Source: Metabacillus idriensis
GTDB taxonomy: Bacteria; Bacillota; Bacilli; Bacillales; Bacillaceae
Assembly: GCF_009674765.1 (NCBI RefSeq)
Contig: NZ_WKKF01000002.1
Location: forward strand, 682,001 to 746,000
Direction: 5' to 3'
Length of the DNA stretch: 64,000 nt
Within the stretch, counting starts at the first letter, position 1. Each line of letters begins with the position of its first letter. The translations under genes were made by a program, and so were the position numbers. Of the stretch, positions 1-8,216 are shown in pieces. Under the pieces are notes generated by a model, which had not been told where the DNA came from, ran no database searches, and saw nothing but the letters and a program-made list of their open reading frames with translations.

Positions 1-539
1 ATAAGCTGACGGGACTCATCCCTAAATCTCTGCACAGTGAAAAAACGGTCGCAGCCGCGATTTCTTCAAGCGGAAGCTCATTAGATCAAATATCGCTTGA
101 AAATGAAATTGACTGGTCACAATACCCTAAGCAAGAAGTAACAGCAACAGGATATACAGCTGGCTATGAATCAACAGGCAAAAAACCTGAACATCCGGAA
201 TATGGCATTACGTATTCTGGAGTAAAAGTGAAAAGAGATTTGTATTCAACCATAGCAGCTGATTTAAGTGTGTTTCCGGTAGGAACCATTCTGTTTATTC
301 CAGGTTACGGCTTTGGTGTTGTAGCAGACAAGGGCGGTGCGATAAAGGGGAATGAACTGGATCTTTATTACGATACTGTTGAAGAAGTCTTTCAATTTTG
401 GGGCAAAAAAACGTTAGACATATATATCGTCCAAAAAGGCAACGGACGGTTAACTGAAAAAGAACTGGCGAAATTGAATGAAAATAAGTCGATGCAGGCA
501 TTTCGTCAAAAATACATGAAACCCAAAACGAAAAGTTAA
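1..539 (+). CDS. yuiC: 3D-domain cell-wall protein YuiC, 3' part
   Basis: The 5' end lies outside the window; the frame is open from base 3. The visible 178 residues contain the 3D (Asp-Asp-Asp) domain: [10 protein letters not shown] starts the double-psi barrel, then [12 protein letters not shown] and LDLYYDT supply the acidic residues. In Firmicutes this domain is found in stationary-phase Rpf-like muralytic enzymes such as B. subtilis YuiC, which act on peptidoglycan outside the membrane; the signal peptide would be in the missing part. Synteny with yuiD, pepA and yuiF supports the name. A shared terminator follows. Confidence 0.85.
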   Translation, partial: KLTGLIPKSLHSEKTVAAAISSSGSSLDQISLENEIDWSQYPKQEVTATGYTAGYESTGKKPEHPEYGITYSGVKVKRDLYSTIAADLSVFPVGTILFIPGYGFGVVADKGGAIKGNELDLYYDTVEEVFQFWGKKTLDIYIVQKGNGRLTEKELAKLNENKSMQAFRQKYMKPKTKS

Positions 540-674
540 TGATGGATGGCGGGATTGATGAAAACCGCTTTAGGTCTGGTACATTTTTGCTGAACAATTC
601 GAGTGTTTTTTCTAGATTAGTCCAATGACTTGGAATTAATCTCAAAAGTATCGGGATGCGGTATTCTCAGTCAC

Positions 675-708
675 GGAAAAAGCCCAGGTTTTTAACCTGA
701 GCTTTTTC
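675..708. terminator. Bidirectional terminator between convergent genes
   Basis: Arms AAAAAGCCCAGGTT and AACCTGAGCTTTTT form a long stem with A and T runs on opposite sides, so it can end yuiC from the left and the leftward gene from the right. It abuts the stop codon of the leftward gene. Confidence 0.8.
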
Positions 709-1523
709 TATGTAGTAGAAGTTAGGGAATCTTTCTCTTCAGGCTGCGGAAAGTGGTCCGGATGAAGGATGGCTGCAAGTTTCGCAAGTCCATTTAAGAG
801 CCTTGGTGATGGTCTGCAATAAAGCTGTTCCTCAAGCAGATGAATGCGATTCTCTCTGACGGCAGCAAGGTTTTCTGCCGATTCACGCTTTAAAACATGC
901 TGGACTTTCATCCTGCTTTGCTTAACGCCGACCCAAGCAAGACAAATATGATCAGGATTCCTGCGGATAATGTCATCCCAGCTGGTTTGGACACTCGCAA
1001 GCTCAACATCACGGAAACTATTGCGCCCTCCTGCCAGTTCACACATTTCAGTCAGCCAATTTACTTGACCAGGTGTGAAAATGGGATTAGGCCACCATTC
1101 AAAATAAACATCAGGATAATGATCAAGCTTTGAGGATTTTTCTTTATAATCATTTAAAATTTGATGATAACGCGAAACAACTGCGGCAGCTTCTTTTTCC
1201 TTGCCTGCAGCAATGCCTACAGCCATTAAATCATTTCCTATATCCTCGAAAGACTGAGGGTTTAATACAAGGTGAGGAATCTTTCTTTTTATAAGTTCGT
1301 CCACGTTTTTTTCCATACCAGGCACACTCAATGAAGCGAGAACAAGGTCAGGCTCCAATTGTTCAACCAGATCCATATTAATGGACAGGTCAGGTCCAAG
1401 GCGCGGCAGATCATTCACTTGCTCAGGCCAGTCAGAATAATCATCAACTGCAATCAGATCGTCAGTCAGACCTAAATAGGCGGCAAGCTCTGTATTGCTT
1501 GGGCAAATAGATATTAGCCGCAA
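708..1523 (-). CDS. Cobalamin/iron-siderophore binding-type protein (BtuF/TroA fold), no signal peptide
   Basis: A 271-residue protein opening MRLISICPSNTE, with RLGPDLSINMDLVEQLEPDLVLAS in the position typical of BtuF/FepB periplasmic-binding (COG0614) proteins. Family members bind cobalamin or ferric siderophores for an ABC importer. This one has no lipoprotein signal or hydrophobic N-terminus, so it may be a cytoplasmic homologue rather than a transport receptor. The start is fixed by AAAGGAGG just upstream. It is followed 13 bp upstream (in its own direction) by yuiD and may be co-transcribed with it. The substrate is not readable from sequence. Confidence 0.75.
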   Translation of the reverse strand: MRLISICPSNTELAAYLGLTDDLIAVDDYSDWPEQVNDLPRLGPDLSINMDLVEQLEPDLVLASLSVPGMEKNVDELIKRKIPHLVLNPQSFEDIGNDLMAVGIAAGKEKEAAAVVSRYHQILNDYKEKSSKLDHYPDVYFEWWPNPIFTPGQVNWLTEMCELAGGRNSFRDVELASVQTSWDDIIRRNPDHICLAWVGVKQSRMKVQHVLKRESAENLAAVRENRIHLLEEQLYCRPSPRLLNGLAKLAAILHPDHFPQPEEKDSLTSTT

Positions 1524-1536
1524 AATAATTCCTCCT

Positions 1537-2016
1537 TTACAATATGAATAGGTAGTGCAGAAACAGCGCTAATAAGATTCCAGTCAGGCCCCCGAAGAAT
1601 ACTTCAATAGGCTGATGCCCGAGAAGTTCTTTCAATTTCTTCTGCTTTTCTTCTTCTTCCTGCTGTGGCCATGATTTTGCCTCGCCTACAAATGTATTAA
1701 AATCAGTTACGAGTTTATTAAGAACTGTGGCCTGCTCTCCGGCATGTCTTCTTACTCCCGTAGCATCAAACATGGTGATGATGGCAAAAACGGCTGAAAC
1801 CGCAAAGAGGGAAGAAGCAAGCCCATTATCAAGAGCGACTCCCGTTGCAAGTGCCGTGACAGCAGCAGAATGGGAACTTGGCATCCCCCCTGTGCTAAAA
1901 ATAAGGGACCAGTCAATTTTACGGGTCGCAATATACGTAATCGGGACTTTTACAAATTGCGCAAAGAAAATGGCTGCAAGGGAAGCTAATAGCGGGAAAT
2001 TAAGCAGTATCTCCAT
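1537..2016 (-). CDS. yuiD: YuiD, divergent PAP2 (DUF212) membrane protein
   Basis: A 159-residue protein starting MEILLNFPLLASL. The signature STGGMPSSHSAAVTAL followed by TMFDATGVRRHAGEQA marks the DUF212 family, a relative of acid phosphatase/vanadium-dependent haloperoxidases that keeps the SxxSH core. Several hydrophobic segments, including a C-terminal one (GGLTGILLALFLHYL), place it in the membrane. I chose this ATG because the length matches the B. subtilis protein; an upstream in-frame ATG at 2028 would sit directly on the AAAGG ribosome site. Biochemical function is unknown. Confidence 0.85.
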   Translation of the reverse strand: MEILLNFPLLASLAAIFFAQFVKVPITYIATRKIDWSLIFSTGGMPSSHSAAVTALATGVALDNGLASSLFAVSAVFAIITMFDATGVRRHAGEQATVLNKLVTDFNTFVGEAKSWPQQEEEEKQKKLKELLGHQPIEVFFGGLTGILLALFLHYLFIL

Positions 2017-2174
2017 GAAGTCGGACATCCTTTCGGTTCGAAAAATAAATGTTCTGTTATTGACTGTATGGTATAGTTCCATGCATTCATGCCCTTATCC
2101 TCTGTCATTTGTTCAAATAGTATAAAAACTTTTTATCCTTTGATACAATAAGGTCAGAGAGGAGTGCATGCCAC

Positions 2175-2573
2175 GTGACTCTTTACCCAATGGAATATTA
2201 TCAGTTTTTTATCCATTTTAATGAAGGCGATTATTATACTTGCCATGATTTGCTTGAATTAATCTGGCTGACTGAGAAGGATAATTTATTTCTAAAAGGT
2301 CTGCTGCAAATGACAGTTGCTATTTATCATTATGAATATGGCAATATTAAAGGAGCAAGGCTCATGATGCAAGCAGGACACTCTTACATACAGTCTTACC
2401 GCCCATTCCATTGGGGAGTGGACCTTGAAAACGTAAATGCATTCATTGAGGAATGCCTGATGATTATACCTGCAGGCATTCAGTCTGTTTCTTTTGAAGA
2501 AGCCGGGCAGCTGCCTAAATTGCCTGCTCTATTTCTATACCTTGAAGAAGACCCGGGGAAACCTAATTATTAA
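2175..2573 (+). CDS. DUF309-family protein
   Basis: A 132-residue soluble protein with the DUF309 pattern: FNEGDYYTCHDLLELIW, then LKGLLQMTVAIYHYEYGNIKGA, a helical hairpin carrying a conserved histidine and acids. The function of the family is unknown. The start is GTG preceded by GAGGAG at about 10 bp; the ATG at 2190 is an alternative. It lies 15 bp upstream of pepA and probably shares its transcript. A TACAAT -10-like hexamer lies upstream. Confidence 0.8.
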   Translation: MTLYPMEYYQFFIHFNEGDYYTCHDLLELIWLTEKDNLFLKGLLQMTVAIYHYEYGNIKGARLMMQAGHSYIQSYRPFHWGVDLENVNAFIEECLMIIPAGIQSVSFEEAGQLPKLPALFLYLEEDPGKPNY

Positions 2574-2588
2574 TGGAGGTGTGCTTTC

Positions 2589-4079
2589 ATGTTTCATATT
2601 CAGTCAACAATTAAATGGAACGAAGAAACAATCATCTTTGGATTGTTTCAAAAAAACGGCGAGTTTGAAGGTCCTTTAGCTGAGCTTGATCATAAGCTCG
2701 AAGGCCAAATTTCATCACTCGTAAAAGACGGCGATATTTCGTCCAGAAAGAAAGAAATATCAAAAGTTCATACTCTTGGTAAAATCGCTACAAAACGAAT
2801 CTTTTTTGCGGGCCTCGGCAAAGAAAAGGAATACGATTTTGATGCAGCCAGAGAATCTTTTGCGAAGCTTTTCAAAACGCTGCAAAATGCAAAAATTCAA
2901 TCGTTTTCGATCGTTCTTGATTCATTTACAAGTGAACATGTTCAAGGAAACGAAGCTGCTCATGCATTAGCTGAAGTTCTTCCGCTTTCTACATATAAAA
3001 TACAGGATTATAAACAAAAATCAAATGAGCCTGAACGAAACCTCAACCAAGTGACAATCATCTCAAGCGATGACGAAGCTGAAATACGTTCAAGTCTAAC
3101 TGTAGGTACTGCATTCGGTGAAGGAACAAATTCTGCAAGAACACTCGTCAACATGCCTGGAAACATATTGACGGCAACGGAACTTGCTAAATACTCGGCG
3201 GATATTGCCCAAAAATACGGCTTTGAATATGAAGTGCTTGAAAAAGAAGATATGGAGAAGCTGGGAATGGGAGCTCTTCTTGCCGTAAATAAGGGGTCTG
3301 ATGAGCCGCCGAAAATGATCGTCCTTAAATATCAGGGCAAAGAGGAATGGACAGATGTCATTGGACTCGTTGGAAAAGGGATCACCTTTGATACTGGTGG
3401 CTACTCAATTAAGCCAAAAGACGGCATTGTCGGCATGAAATCAGATATGGGCGGTGCTGCAGCCGTTTTAGGTGCAATGGAGATCATCGGAAAGCTGAAG
3501 CCGGAACAAAACGTACTGGCTGTAATTCCTTCAACCGACAACATGATCAGCGGCAATGCATTCAAGCCTGATGATGTCATTGTCTCGCTTAGCGGAAAAA
3601 CAATTGAAGTACTGAATACAGATGCAGAAGGCCGATTAGTTCTTGCTGACGGGCTCACATATGCCAAGCATCATGGCGCAAATTACTTAGTGGATGTTGC
3701 TACATTGACAGGCGGAGTCATCATTGCCCTTGGAACACATACAACAGGTGCAATGACAAATGATGAAGCATTATTTGAGCAAGTGCTGGAAGCATCCCAC
3801 GAATGCGGCGAGCCAATCTGGCGACTTCCGATTACTAAAAAAGACATTGATAAAGTGCGCGGCAGCAAAATGGCGGATCTGAATAATTCCCCAGGCCGTG
3901 AAGGTCATGCCATCATGGCGGGAACGTTTATTGGTGAATTCGCAGAAGGAACGCCTTGGGTCCATTTAGACATCGCAGGAACAGCCACATCTAATAATGC
4001 AGATGACCTTGGACCTTCAGGGGGCACTGGCGTCATGGCCAGAACGCTTGCTGCTTTCGTGGAACGATTTGAGGTTTAA
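2589..4079 (+). CDS. pepA: Leucyl aminopeptidase, M17 family
   Basis: A 496-residue cytosolic M17 aminopeptidase (YuiE in B. subtilis), which removes N-terminal residues from peptides with two metal ions. The metal and catalytic motifs are visible: [16 protein letters not shown] (Lys, Asp), [14 protein letters not shown] (Asp) and the hallmark [14 protein letters not shown] (Asp, Glu, catalytic Arg). The N-terminal domain spans roughly residues 1-160, as usual. Start ATG follows AATGGAGGTG. A hairpin terminator follows directly. Confidence 0.95.
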   Translation: MFHIQSTIKWNEETIIFGLFQKNGEFEGPLAELDHKLEGQISSLVKDGDISSRKKEISKVHTLGKIATKRIFFAGLGKEKEYDFDAARESFAKLFKTLQNAKIQSFSIVLDSFTSEHVQGNEAAHALAEVLPLSTYKIQDYKQKSNEPERNLNQVTIISSDDEAEIRSSLTVGTAFGEGTNSARTLVNMPGNILTATELAKYSADIAQKYGFEYEVLEKEDMEKLGMGALLAVNKGSDEPPKMIVLKYQGKEEWTDVIGLVGKGITFDTGGYSIKPKDGIVGMKSDMGGAAAVLGAMEIIGKLKPEQNVLAVIPSTDNMISGNAFKPDDVIVSLSGKTIEVLNTDAEGRLVLADGLTYAKHHGANYLVDVATLTGGVIIALGTHTTGAMTNDEALFEQVLEASHECGEPIWRLPITKKDIDKVRGSKMADLNNSPGREGHAIMAGTFIGEFAEGTPWVHLDIAGTATSNNADDLGPSGGTGVMARTLAAFVERFEV

Positions 4080-4090
4080 TGACGGGAAAA

Positions 4091-4116
4091 GGCACTGATC
4101 AATCAGTGTCTTTTTT
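4091..4116 (+). terminator. Terminator after pepA
   Basis: GGCACTGAT and ATCAGTGTC form a hairpin followed by six T, 11 bp after the pepA stop. The ~170 bp from here to the next promoter contain nothing else I can support. Confidence 0.8.
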
Positions 4117-4287
4117 GCTGTTCATTTTGTTGATCGCGGTCGTAGTCCCCGCTCCGGAAAATGAGGATTATCATCAAAAAATACCGAATTCATCCCAATT
4201 TCACCCCATAAAATCCCCTTTTCTATTCATCAATCCACTGATTTTGCTCAATATCCTTTAGTCTGCTAATATAATAAAACTTTTGCA

Positions 4288-4317
4288 TTGACACTAAAAA
4301 AGAAAGTATGTTATTTT
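4288..4317 (+). promoter_or_regulatory. Sigma-A-type promoter of yuiF
   Basis: TTGACA is followed after 17 bp by TTATTT (or TATTTT at 18 bp), about 70 bp upstream of the yuiF start. This leaves a 5' leader containing a short palindromic stretch (TTAGCATACTAAAGTAT). Confidence 0.6.
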
Positions 4318-4386
4318 AATTCTATTGAATTTTATCTCTCTAATACATTAGCATACTAAAGTATAAAGATTCCGGAGGTTTTATAG

Positions 4387-5715
4387 ATGAATGCAGTAAT
4401 TTTAGCTGTTTTGGTCATGCTTGTTTTAAGTTTGCTGCGGGTAAATGTCGTTTTTGCATTAGTTGCAGGCGCACTCGTAGGCGGTTTAACAGGCGGACTG
4501 AATTTAAAAACAACAATTGAAACATTTACGGGCGGTCTTGGCGGAAATGCCACAGTCGCATTAAGCTATGCACTGCTTGGCGCATTTGCAGTTGCCCTTT
4601 CTAAAACGGGTTTGCCTGATGCGATGGTGGAAGGTGCTGTAAAGCTTGTTGGCAAAGAAGGGGAAGACAGAAAGAAATCTCTTTCTAAGGTCCTTATATT
4701 GATGGTTATTTTGATCATTTCGATTTTCTCGCAAAATGTGGTGCCTGTTCATATCGCATTTATACCAGTATTGATTCCGCCCCTTTTAAAGGTGTTTAAT
4801 CAGCTGGAGGTTGATCGCAGATTAATTGCAGTGGTGATTGCATTTGGATTAATCACACCTTATATGCTGTTGCCGGTCGGATTTGGAGCTATTTTCCACG
4901 ATATTCTTCAAAAGAACATGGCAGCAGGCGGATTGAATGTAAGCCTTAAGGATATTCCGCAGGCGATGCTGATTCCATCAGCAGGTATGGTTGTCGGTTT
5001 AATCATCGCATTTTTTACTTACAGAAAAAAGCGAACATATGAAACAAAAGAGATTGCCGGGCAGGCTCCTGCTGTCTATACGAAGAAAACTGTCGGATTT
5101 GCTGTTCTTGCAATCATCGTTTCATTAAGTGTTCAATTGTTTCTTTCTCAGAAACTTGAAGTAGAAGGAATGATTTTTGGAGCTTTGGCAGGAATTACAG
5201 TGTTGTATGCTACAGGTTCAATGAAATGGAACGAGGCAGATCAGCTTTTAACATCCGGAATGAGAATGATGGCATTTATCGGATTTGTCATGCTTGCTGC
5301 TGCAGGATTTGCATCTGTTATGCAAGAAACGGGTCACATTGATACTCTCGTCAAAACGTCGGCTGATTTAGTTGGAGGAAATCAATCTCTTGCAGCAATT
5401 CTAATGCTGCTTGTCGGTTTACTTGTCACAATGGGTATTGGATCATCCTTCTCAACTGTTCCGATCATAGCAACGATTTTTGTCCCCCTCTGCCTTGAGC
5501 TTGGATTCAGTCCAATGGCGACCATTGCCCTTGTCGGTACTGCAGGAGCTCTTGGTGATGCTGGCTCACCTGCATCTGACAGCACATTGGGACCAACATC
5601 AGGCTTAAATGCAGATGGAGAACATAATCATATATGGGATACAGTTGTCCCGACCTTCCTGCATTACAACCTGCCGCTTCTGGTTTTTGGATGGATCGCG
5701 GCCATTGTCCTTTAA
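4387..5715 (+). CDS. yuiF: YuiF-type Na+/H+ antiporter family membrane protein
   Basis: A 442-residue polytopic membrane protein with about eleven hydrophobic segments and signatures of the NhaC-like/COG2056 carriers: [42 protein letters not shown] and [20 protein letters not shown]. The family is predicted to exchange sodium for protons or to carry organic acids; the substrate cannot be decided here. The start is fixed by CCGGAGG 9 bp upstream, and the gene has its own promoter and terminator. Confidence 0.88.
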   Translation: MNAVILAVLVMLVLSLLRVNVVFALVAGALVGGLTGGLNLKTTIETFTGGLGGNATVALSYALLGAFAVALSKTGLPDAMVEGAVKLVGKEGEDRKKSLSKVLILMVILIISIFSQNVVPVHIAFIPVLIPPLLKVFNQLEVDRRLIAVVIAFGLITPYMLLPVGFGAIFHDILQKNMAAGGLNVSLKDIPQAMLIPSAGMVVGLIIAFFTYRKKRTYETKEIAGQAPAVYTKKTVGFAVLAIIVSLSVQLFLSQKLEVEGMIFGALAGITVLYATGSMKWNEADQLLTSGMRMMAFIGFVMLAAAGFASVMQETGHIDTLVKTSADLVGGNQSLAAILMLLVGLLVTMGIGSSFSTVPIIATIFVPLCLELGFSPMATIALVGTAGALGDAGSPASDSTLGPTSGLNADGEHNHIWDTVVPTFLHYNLPLLVFGWIAAIVL

Positions 5716-5734
5716 TAGAAAAATAGAAAAACAG

Positions 5735-5772
5735 AAAAGGCCTCCTGCATAAATAGCAGGGAGGCCTTTTTA
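5735..5772 (+). terminator. Terminator after yuiF
   Basis: AAAAGGCCTCC(C)TGC and GCAGGGAGGCCTTTT form a long stem of at least 12 bp with flanking A and T runs. It may also end leftward transcription of the small gene at 5837-5980. Confidence 0.9.
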
Positions 5773-5836
5773 GATGATAGGCTCTGCTTGATAATAAGAC
5801 GGCAGAGCTTTTCTATGGTGTCAGCATTTGCTTTTG

Positions 5837-5980
5837 TTATTTCACTCTCTCAACTAACTCTTCGTCATCCATTTCCAGGATTCTCTCCCAAAGTTCTGGC
5901 TGTCTTTTTAATAGAGTATTTTCGTAAGTTTCGCGTTCTTTTTCATCTAAAAAATAACGCTTCATTTGCAATATTGTCAT
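5837..5980 (-). CDS. 47-residue acidic protein of unknown function
   Basis: An open frame MTILQMKRYFLDEKERETYE...ELVERVK with AGAGGTGAG 6 bp before its ATG. It is rich in charged residues and probably helical. The strong ribosome site and lack of any competing gene in this 450-bp gap support it as real. I do not recognise a family. Confidence 0.6.
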   Translation of the reverse strand: MTILQMKRYFLDEKERETYENTLLKRQPELWERILEMDDEELVERVK

Positions 5981-6168
5981 GAAAGCTCACCTCTTTCATA
6001 AGATTTCACTTTAAGTATTTTCCAATTAAGGAATCTTTTATACATGAAATCTATGATACTGTAAGATTTTATCGAATTTTGTCTAGTTATGCAAGAATCT
6101 TTCCTGGAGAAGGAGATATAAATAGATGAATAGAACTAATTAGTATAAAAAAGATAGGGGTGCAGTGC

Positions 6169-6702
6169 ATGAAATGGATGAAGCAGCATAAGTTTCTCAC
6201 GGGTGCAATTTTTTTATTGCTATGCTGTGCGGGCATTGTTTTTTATATTTTCACTGAAATGATTCACACACCTGTTCAAAGTACAGAAGAAGTAAATAAA
6301 ACGATTAATGAAAGTTCTGGCAAGCTTGCTGAAATTGATTTAAGCAACAATCCATTTCCAACAGGAGGAGCTACGATTACAGAAGATCAATTGCAGAAAT
6401 ACCTGCACGGGATGTCTCATCAAAAAGTGCAGGCCGAAGACAAGTGGGTGCACTTTGAAATTACGGAAGAGAGAATTTTGTACTTAATCAAACAAATTGA
6501 AAGCGACGAAAAAGCGTTTGATAACTCAGAATTATATTTGGATATACTGAGCAGGTGGCTTGAAAATGATTATTCAGAAGCAGACAGGGACCACAATGCA
6601 ATATGGAGCCTTCAGGGGGGCACGATCGGGAAAGCAACGGGATTGCTGTCTGAGGAAGAAGAATTGAAATATCTTGAAGAAAATAAGAGTAAGATCAAAT
6701 AA
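6169..6702 (+). CDS. Membrane-anchored protein of unknown function, resembles DUF6241
   Basis: A 177-residue protein with one N-terminal membrane segment (FLTGAIFLLLCCAGIVFYIF, residues about 9-28) and an acidic extracytoplasmic part containing LHGMSHQKVQAEDKW, a pattern I associate with DUF6241. The ATG at 6169 is preferred over the GTG at 6160 because AGGGG lies 7 bp before it. No function can be assigned. Just upstream, at 6126, an ATG behind GGAGAAGGAG opens only a five-residue frame and may be a leader. Confidence 0.65.
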   Translation: MKWMKQHKFLTGAIFLLLCCAGIVFYIFTEMIHTPVQSTEEVNKTINESSGKLAEIDLSNNPFPTGGATITEDQLQKYLHGMSHQKVQAEDKWVHFEITEERILYLIKQIESDEKAFDNSELYLDILSRWLENDYSEADRDHNAIWSLQGGTIGKATGLLSEEEELKYLEENKSKIK

Positions 6703-6733
6703 AAAACACATGATTTTTCCTCATGTGTTTTTT
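6701..6733. terminator. Terminator, probably bidirectional
   Basis: AAAAAACACATGA and TCATGTGTTTTTT, a perfect 13-bp stem with a short loop, starting in the stop codon of the preceding gene. Confidence 0.9.
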
Positions 6734-6759
6734 AAAGAGATAAGAAAGTATAAAATTTT

Positions 6760-6867
6760 GCGCCTCGATGTCTAGCTCCAATGCCCAACTCCTCGGCCAG
6801 AACGGCTCCGAAAGTATTGGCAAAAAGCGCCTTTACTGGCGGAGCTAAACTGGCGCTTGCGCTTTTC
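6760..6867. repeat. REP-like intergenic element with self-complementary ends
   Basis: The ends pair as GCGCC...AGCTCC with GGAGCT...GGCGC around a GC-rich middle containing CTCGGCCAG and GGCAAAAAGCGCC. The opening CGCCTCGATGTCTAGCTCC resembles a scattered intergenic repeat I know from several Bacillaceae genomes. It lies between convergent genes and contains no reading frame. Confidence 0.6.
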
Positions 6868-6884
6868 TTATTTGATATTTGAAG

Positions 6885-7469
6885 TTAAGCAGCGCGATGC
6901 TTTCCAAGACCTGTCGCTCTGTTTACAGCTTTATAAATGCGCGGAGCAATTACAGCGCCAATGGCTGTAAAGATCAAATCTTTGACCATAAACCACGTCA
7001 TGACAAGCCATGCGGCTGAATAGCTCATATCTGCGTTCAGCCAATAATTAAGAGCTGCGTACATATAAGTCGTTCCAATGATATAGATAAGTGCAATTCC
7101 TGCAAAAGAAGAAAGGAAGAAAACTGGAAGTGTTGGTTTTTTGCTTGCTTCAACAATAATGCCTGCTGCATAAGCAGCTGCGATATAGGATAAAATAAAC
7201 CCTCCGGTGCTGCCGAAAATGACGCCGATGCCGCCGCTGAATTGCGCGAAGACAGGTGCTCCTGCTATTCCTACCAGCGCATAAACAATCATGGATAAAG
7301 CGCCTAACCTGCTTCCAAGCAGCAAACCTGCTAAAATACAGAAAAAGGGCTGCATTGATAAAGGAACTGTTCCAACCGTTAAAAACGAAGTTAAATTTGC
7401 TCCAATTGCCATTAAAGCAGCAAACATCCCAACGAGCGCTAAATCATAAGCTTTTAATTTGTTTTTCAT
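6885..7469 (-). CDS. bioY: Biotin transporter substrate-binding subunit BioY
   Basis: A 194-residue, six-helix membrane S-component of an ECF-type biotin importer (YuiG in B. subtilis). Family motifs are visible: VPLSMQPFFCILAGLLLGSRLGALSM and GGIGVIFGSTGGFILSY. The ATG at 7469 is chosen because GGGGGA lies at proper distance; the longer frame would begin with an unlikely soluble extension. A BirA-type operator sits over its promoter, which points to repression by biotin. Confidence 0.92.
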   Translation of the reverse strand: MKNKLKAYDLALVGMFAALMAIGANLTSFLTVGTVPLSMQPFFCILAGLLLGSRLGALSMIVYALVGIAGAPVFAQFSGGIGVIFGSTGGFILSYIAAAYAAGIIVEASKKPTLPVFFLSSFAGIALIYIIGTTYMYAALNYWLNADMSYSAAWLVMTWFMVKDLIFTAIGAVIAPRIYKAVNRATGLGKHRAA

Positions 7470-7507
7470 TCTCTCATCCCCCATAGATGCTTTGTATCTT
7501 TCTATAA

Positions 7508-7561
7508 AAAGAGTACTGAATCCGACCATATATGTCAACTTTATTTTCTGATAGTTAACAA
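7508..7561 (-). promoter_or_regulatory. BirA-type biotin operator over the bioY promoter
   Basis: Read leftward: TTGTTAAC, 14 bp, GTTGACAT (7561 to 7532), matching the BirA operator pattern TTGTTAAC-N14-GTTAACAA of Bacillus at 14 of 16 positions. The inner half-site overlaps a -35 TTGACA that is followed 17 bp later by TACTCT. Holo-BirA binding would block the promoter. The outer half-site ends 15 bp before the yuiH start, so yuiH expression may be affected too. Confidence 0.8.
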
Positions 7562-7576
7562 AGAGGAGGTGTCAAC

Positions 7577-8173
7577 ATGTATTTCGGGAAGGTCAAAAGC
7601 AAGGGAGATCCCAATCGGGTCCCGCCCAATCAGCATGTCACAACAACATTTCCGGTTCTTCATGCGGGAAATGTTCCTTATTACGAGGACATAAGCAAAT
7701 GGGATCTGCAAGTATTTGGCTTGCTTGATCATCCTAAGAGATTTACATATGAAGATCTGATGAACATGCCGCAAATGGATCAGGGCAATGATATTCATTG
7801 CGTAACAGGCTGGACGAAGCTTGATAATGTATGGAGAGGAATCAGCACCCGACAGCTCGCACACGAATTGGGGTTGCATGAGAACGCAAACTATTGCATT
7901 CTCCATGCAGAGGAAGGCTGGACAACGAATTTGCCCCTTGATGACTTTCTTAAGGAAACAAGTCTGCTTGCCCACTCCCATAATGGGGAAACGCTGACGC
8001 CTGAGCATGGCTTTCCTTTCAGAGCCGTTTTTCCTCATTTGTACTTCTGGAAAAGTGCAAAATGGTTACGCGCGATTCAGTTTACAGAACATAATCACCC
8101 AGGATTCTGGGAGAGAAACGGATATCACATGAAAGGAGATCCTTGGCTATCGCAAAGATACCATTTCGATTAA
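7577..8173 (+). CDS. yuiH: YuiH, sulfite-oxidase-like molybdopterin oxidoreductase
   Basis: A 198-residue protein of the molybdopterin-binding sulfite oxidase/MsrP type. The Mo-ligand cysteine is in DIHCVTGWTKLDNVW, followed by WTTNLPLDDFL and HGFPFRAVFPHLYFWKSAKWL. It is short, lacking the dimerisation domain of true sulfite oxidases, and has no export signal. Start ATG follows GAGGAGG. The gene is complete although the prophage begins within 17 bp of its stop codon. Confidence 0.9.
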   Translation: MYFGKVKSKGDPNRVPPNQHVTTTFPVLHAGNVPYYEDISKWDLQVFGLLDHPKRFTYEDLMNMPQMDQGNDIHCVTGWTKLDNVWRGISTRQLAHELGLHENANYCILHAEEGWTTNLPLDDFLKETSLLAHSHNGETLTPEHGFPFRAVFPHLYFWKSAKWLRAIQFTEHNHPGFWERNGYHMKGDPWLSQRYHFD

Positions 8174-8180
8174 CAAAAGA

Positions 8181-8216
8181 AAAACGGACTTACCGCCATT
8201 GGTAGTCCGTTATTTT
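8181..8216. terminator. Terminator shared by yuiH and the integrase
   Basis: ACGGACTTACC and GGTAGTCCGT pair with one bulge; an A run precedes and a T run follows, so it works both ways. The integrase stop codon lies inside the stem. This is the host-prophage junction zone. Confidence 0.75.

Noticed and set aside
295-645. Leftward frame over yuiC
   Set aside because: Shadow of the yuiC coding frame; no start signal.
4079-4261. 60-codon frame after pepA
   Set aside because: It runs through the pepA terminator, has no ribosome site, and the sequence is low-complexity hydrophobic. Treated as non-coding.
6126-6143. Five-codon frame with excellent ribosome site before the DUF6241-like gene
   Set aside because: Too short to claim as a gene; it might be a leader, but nothing shows attenuation.
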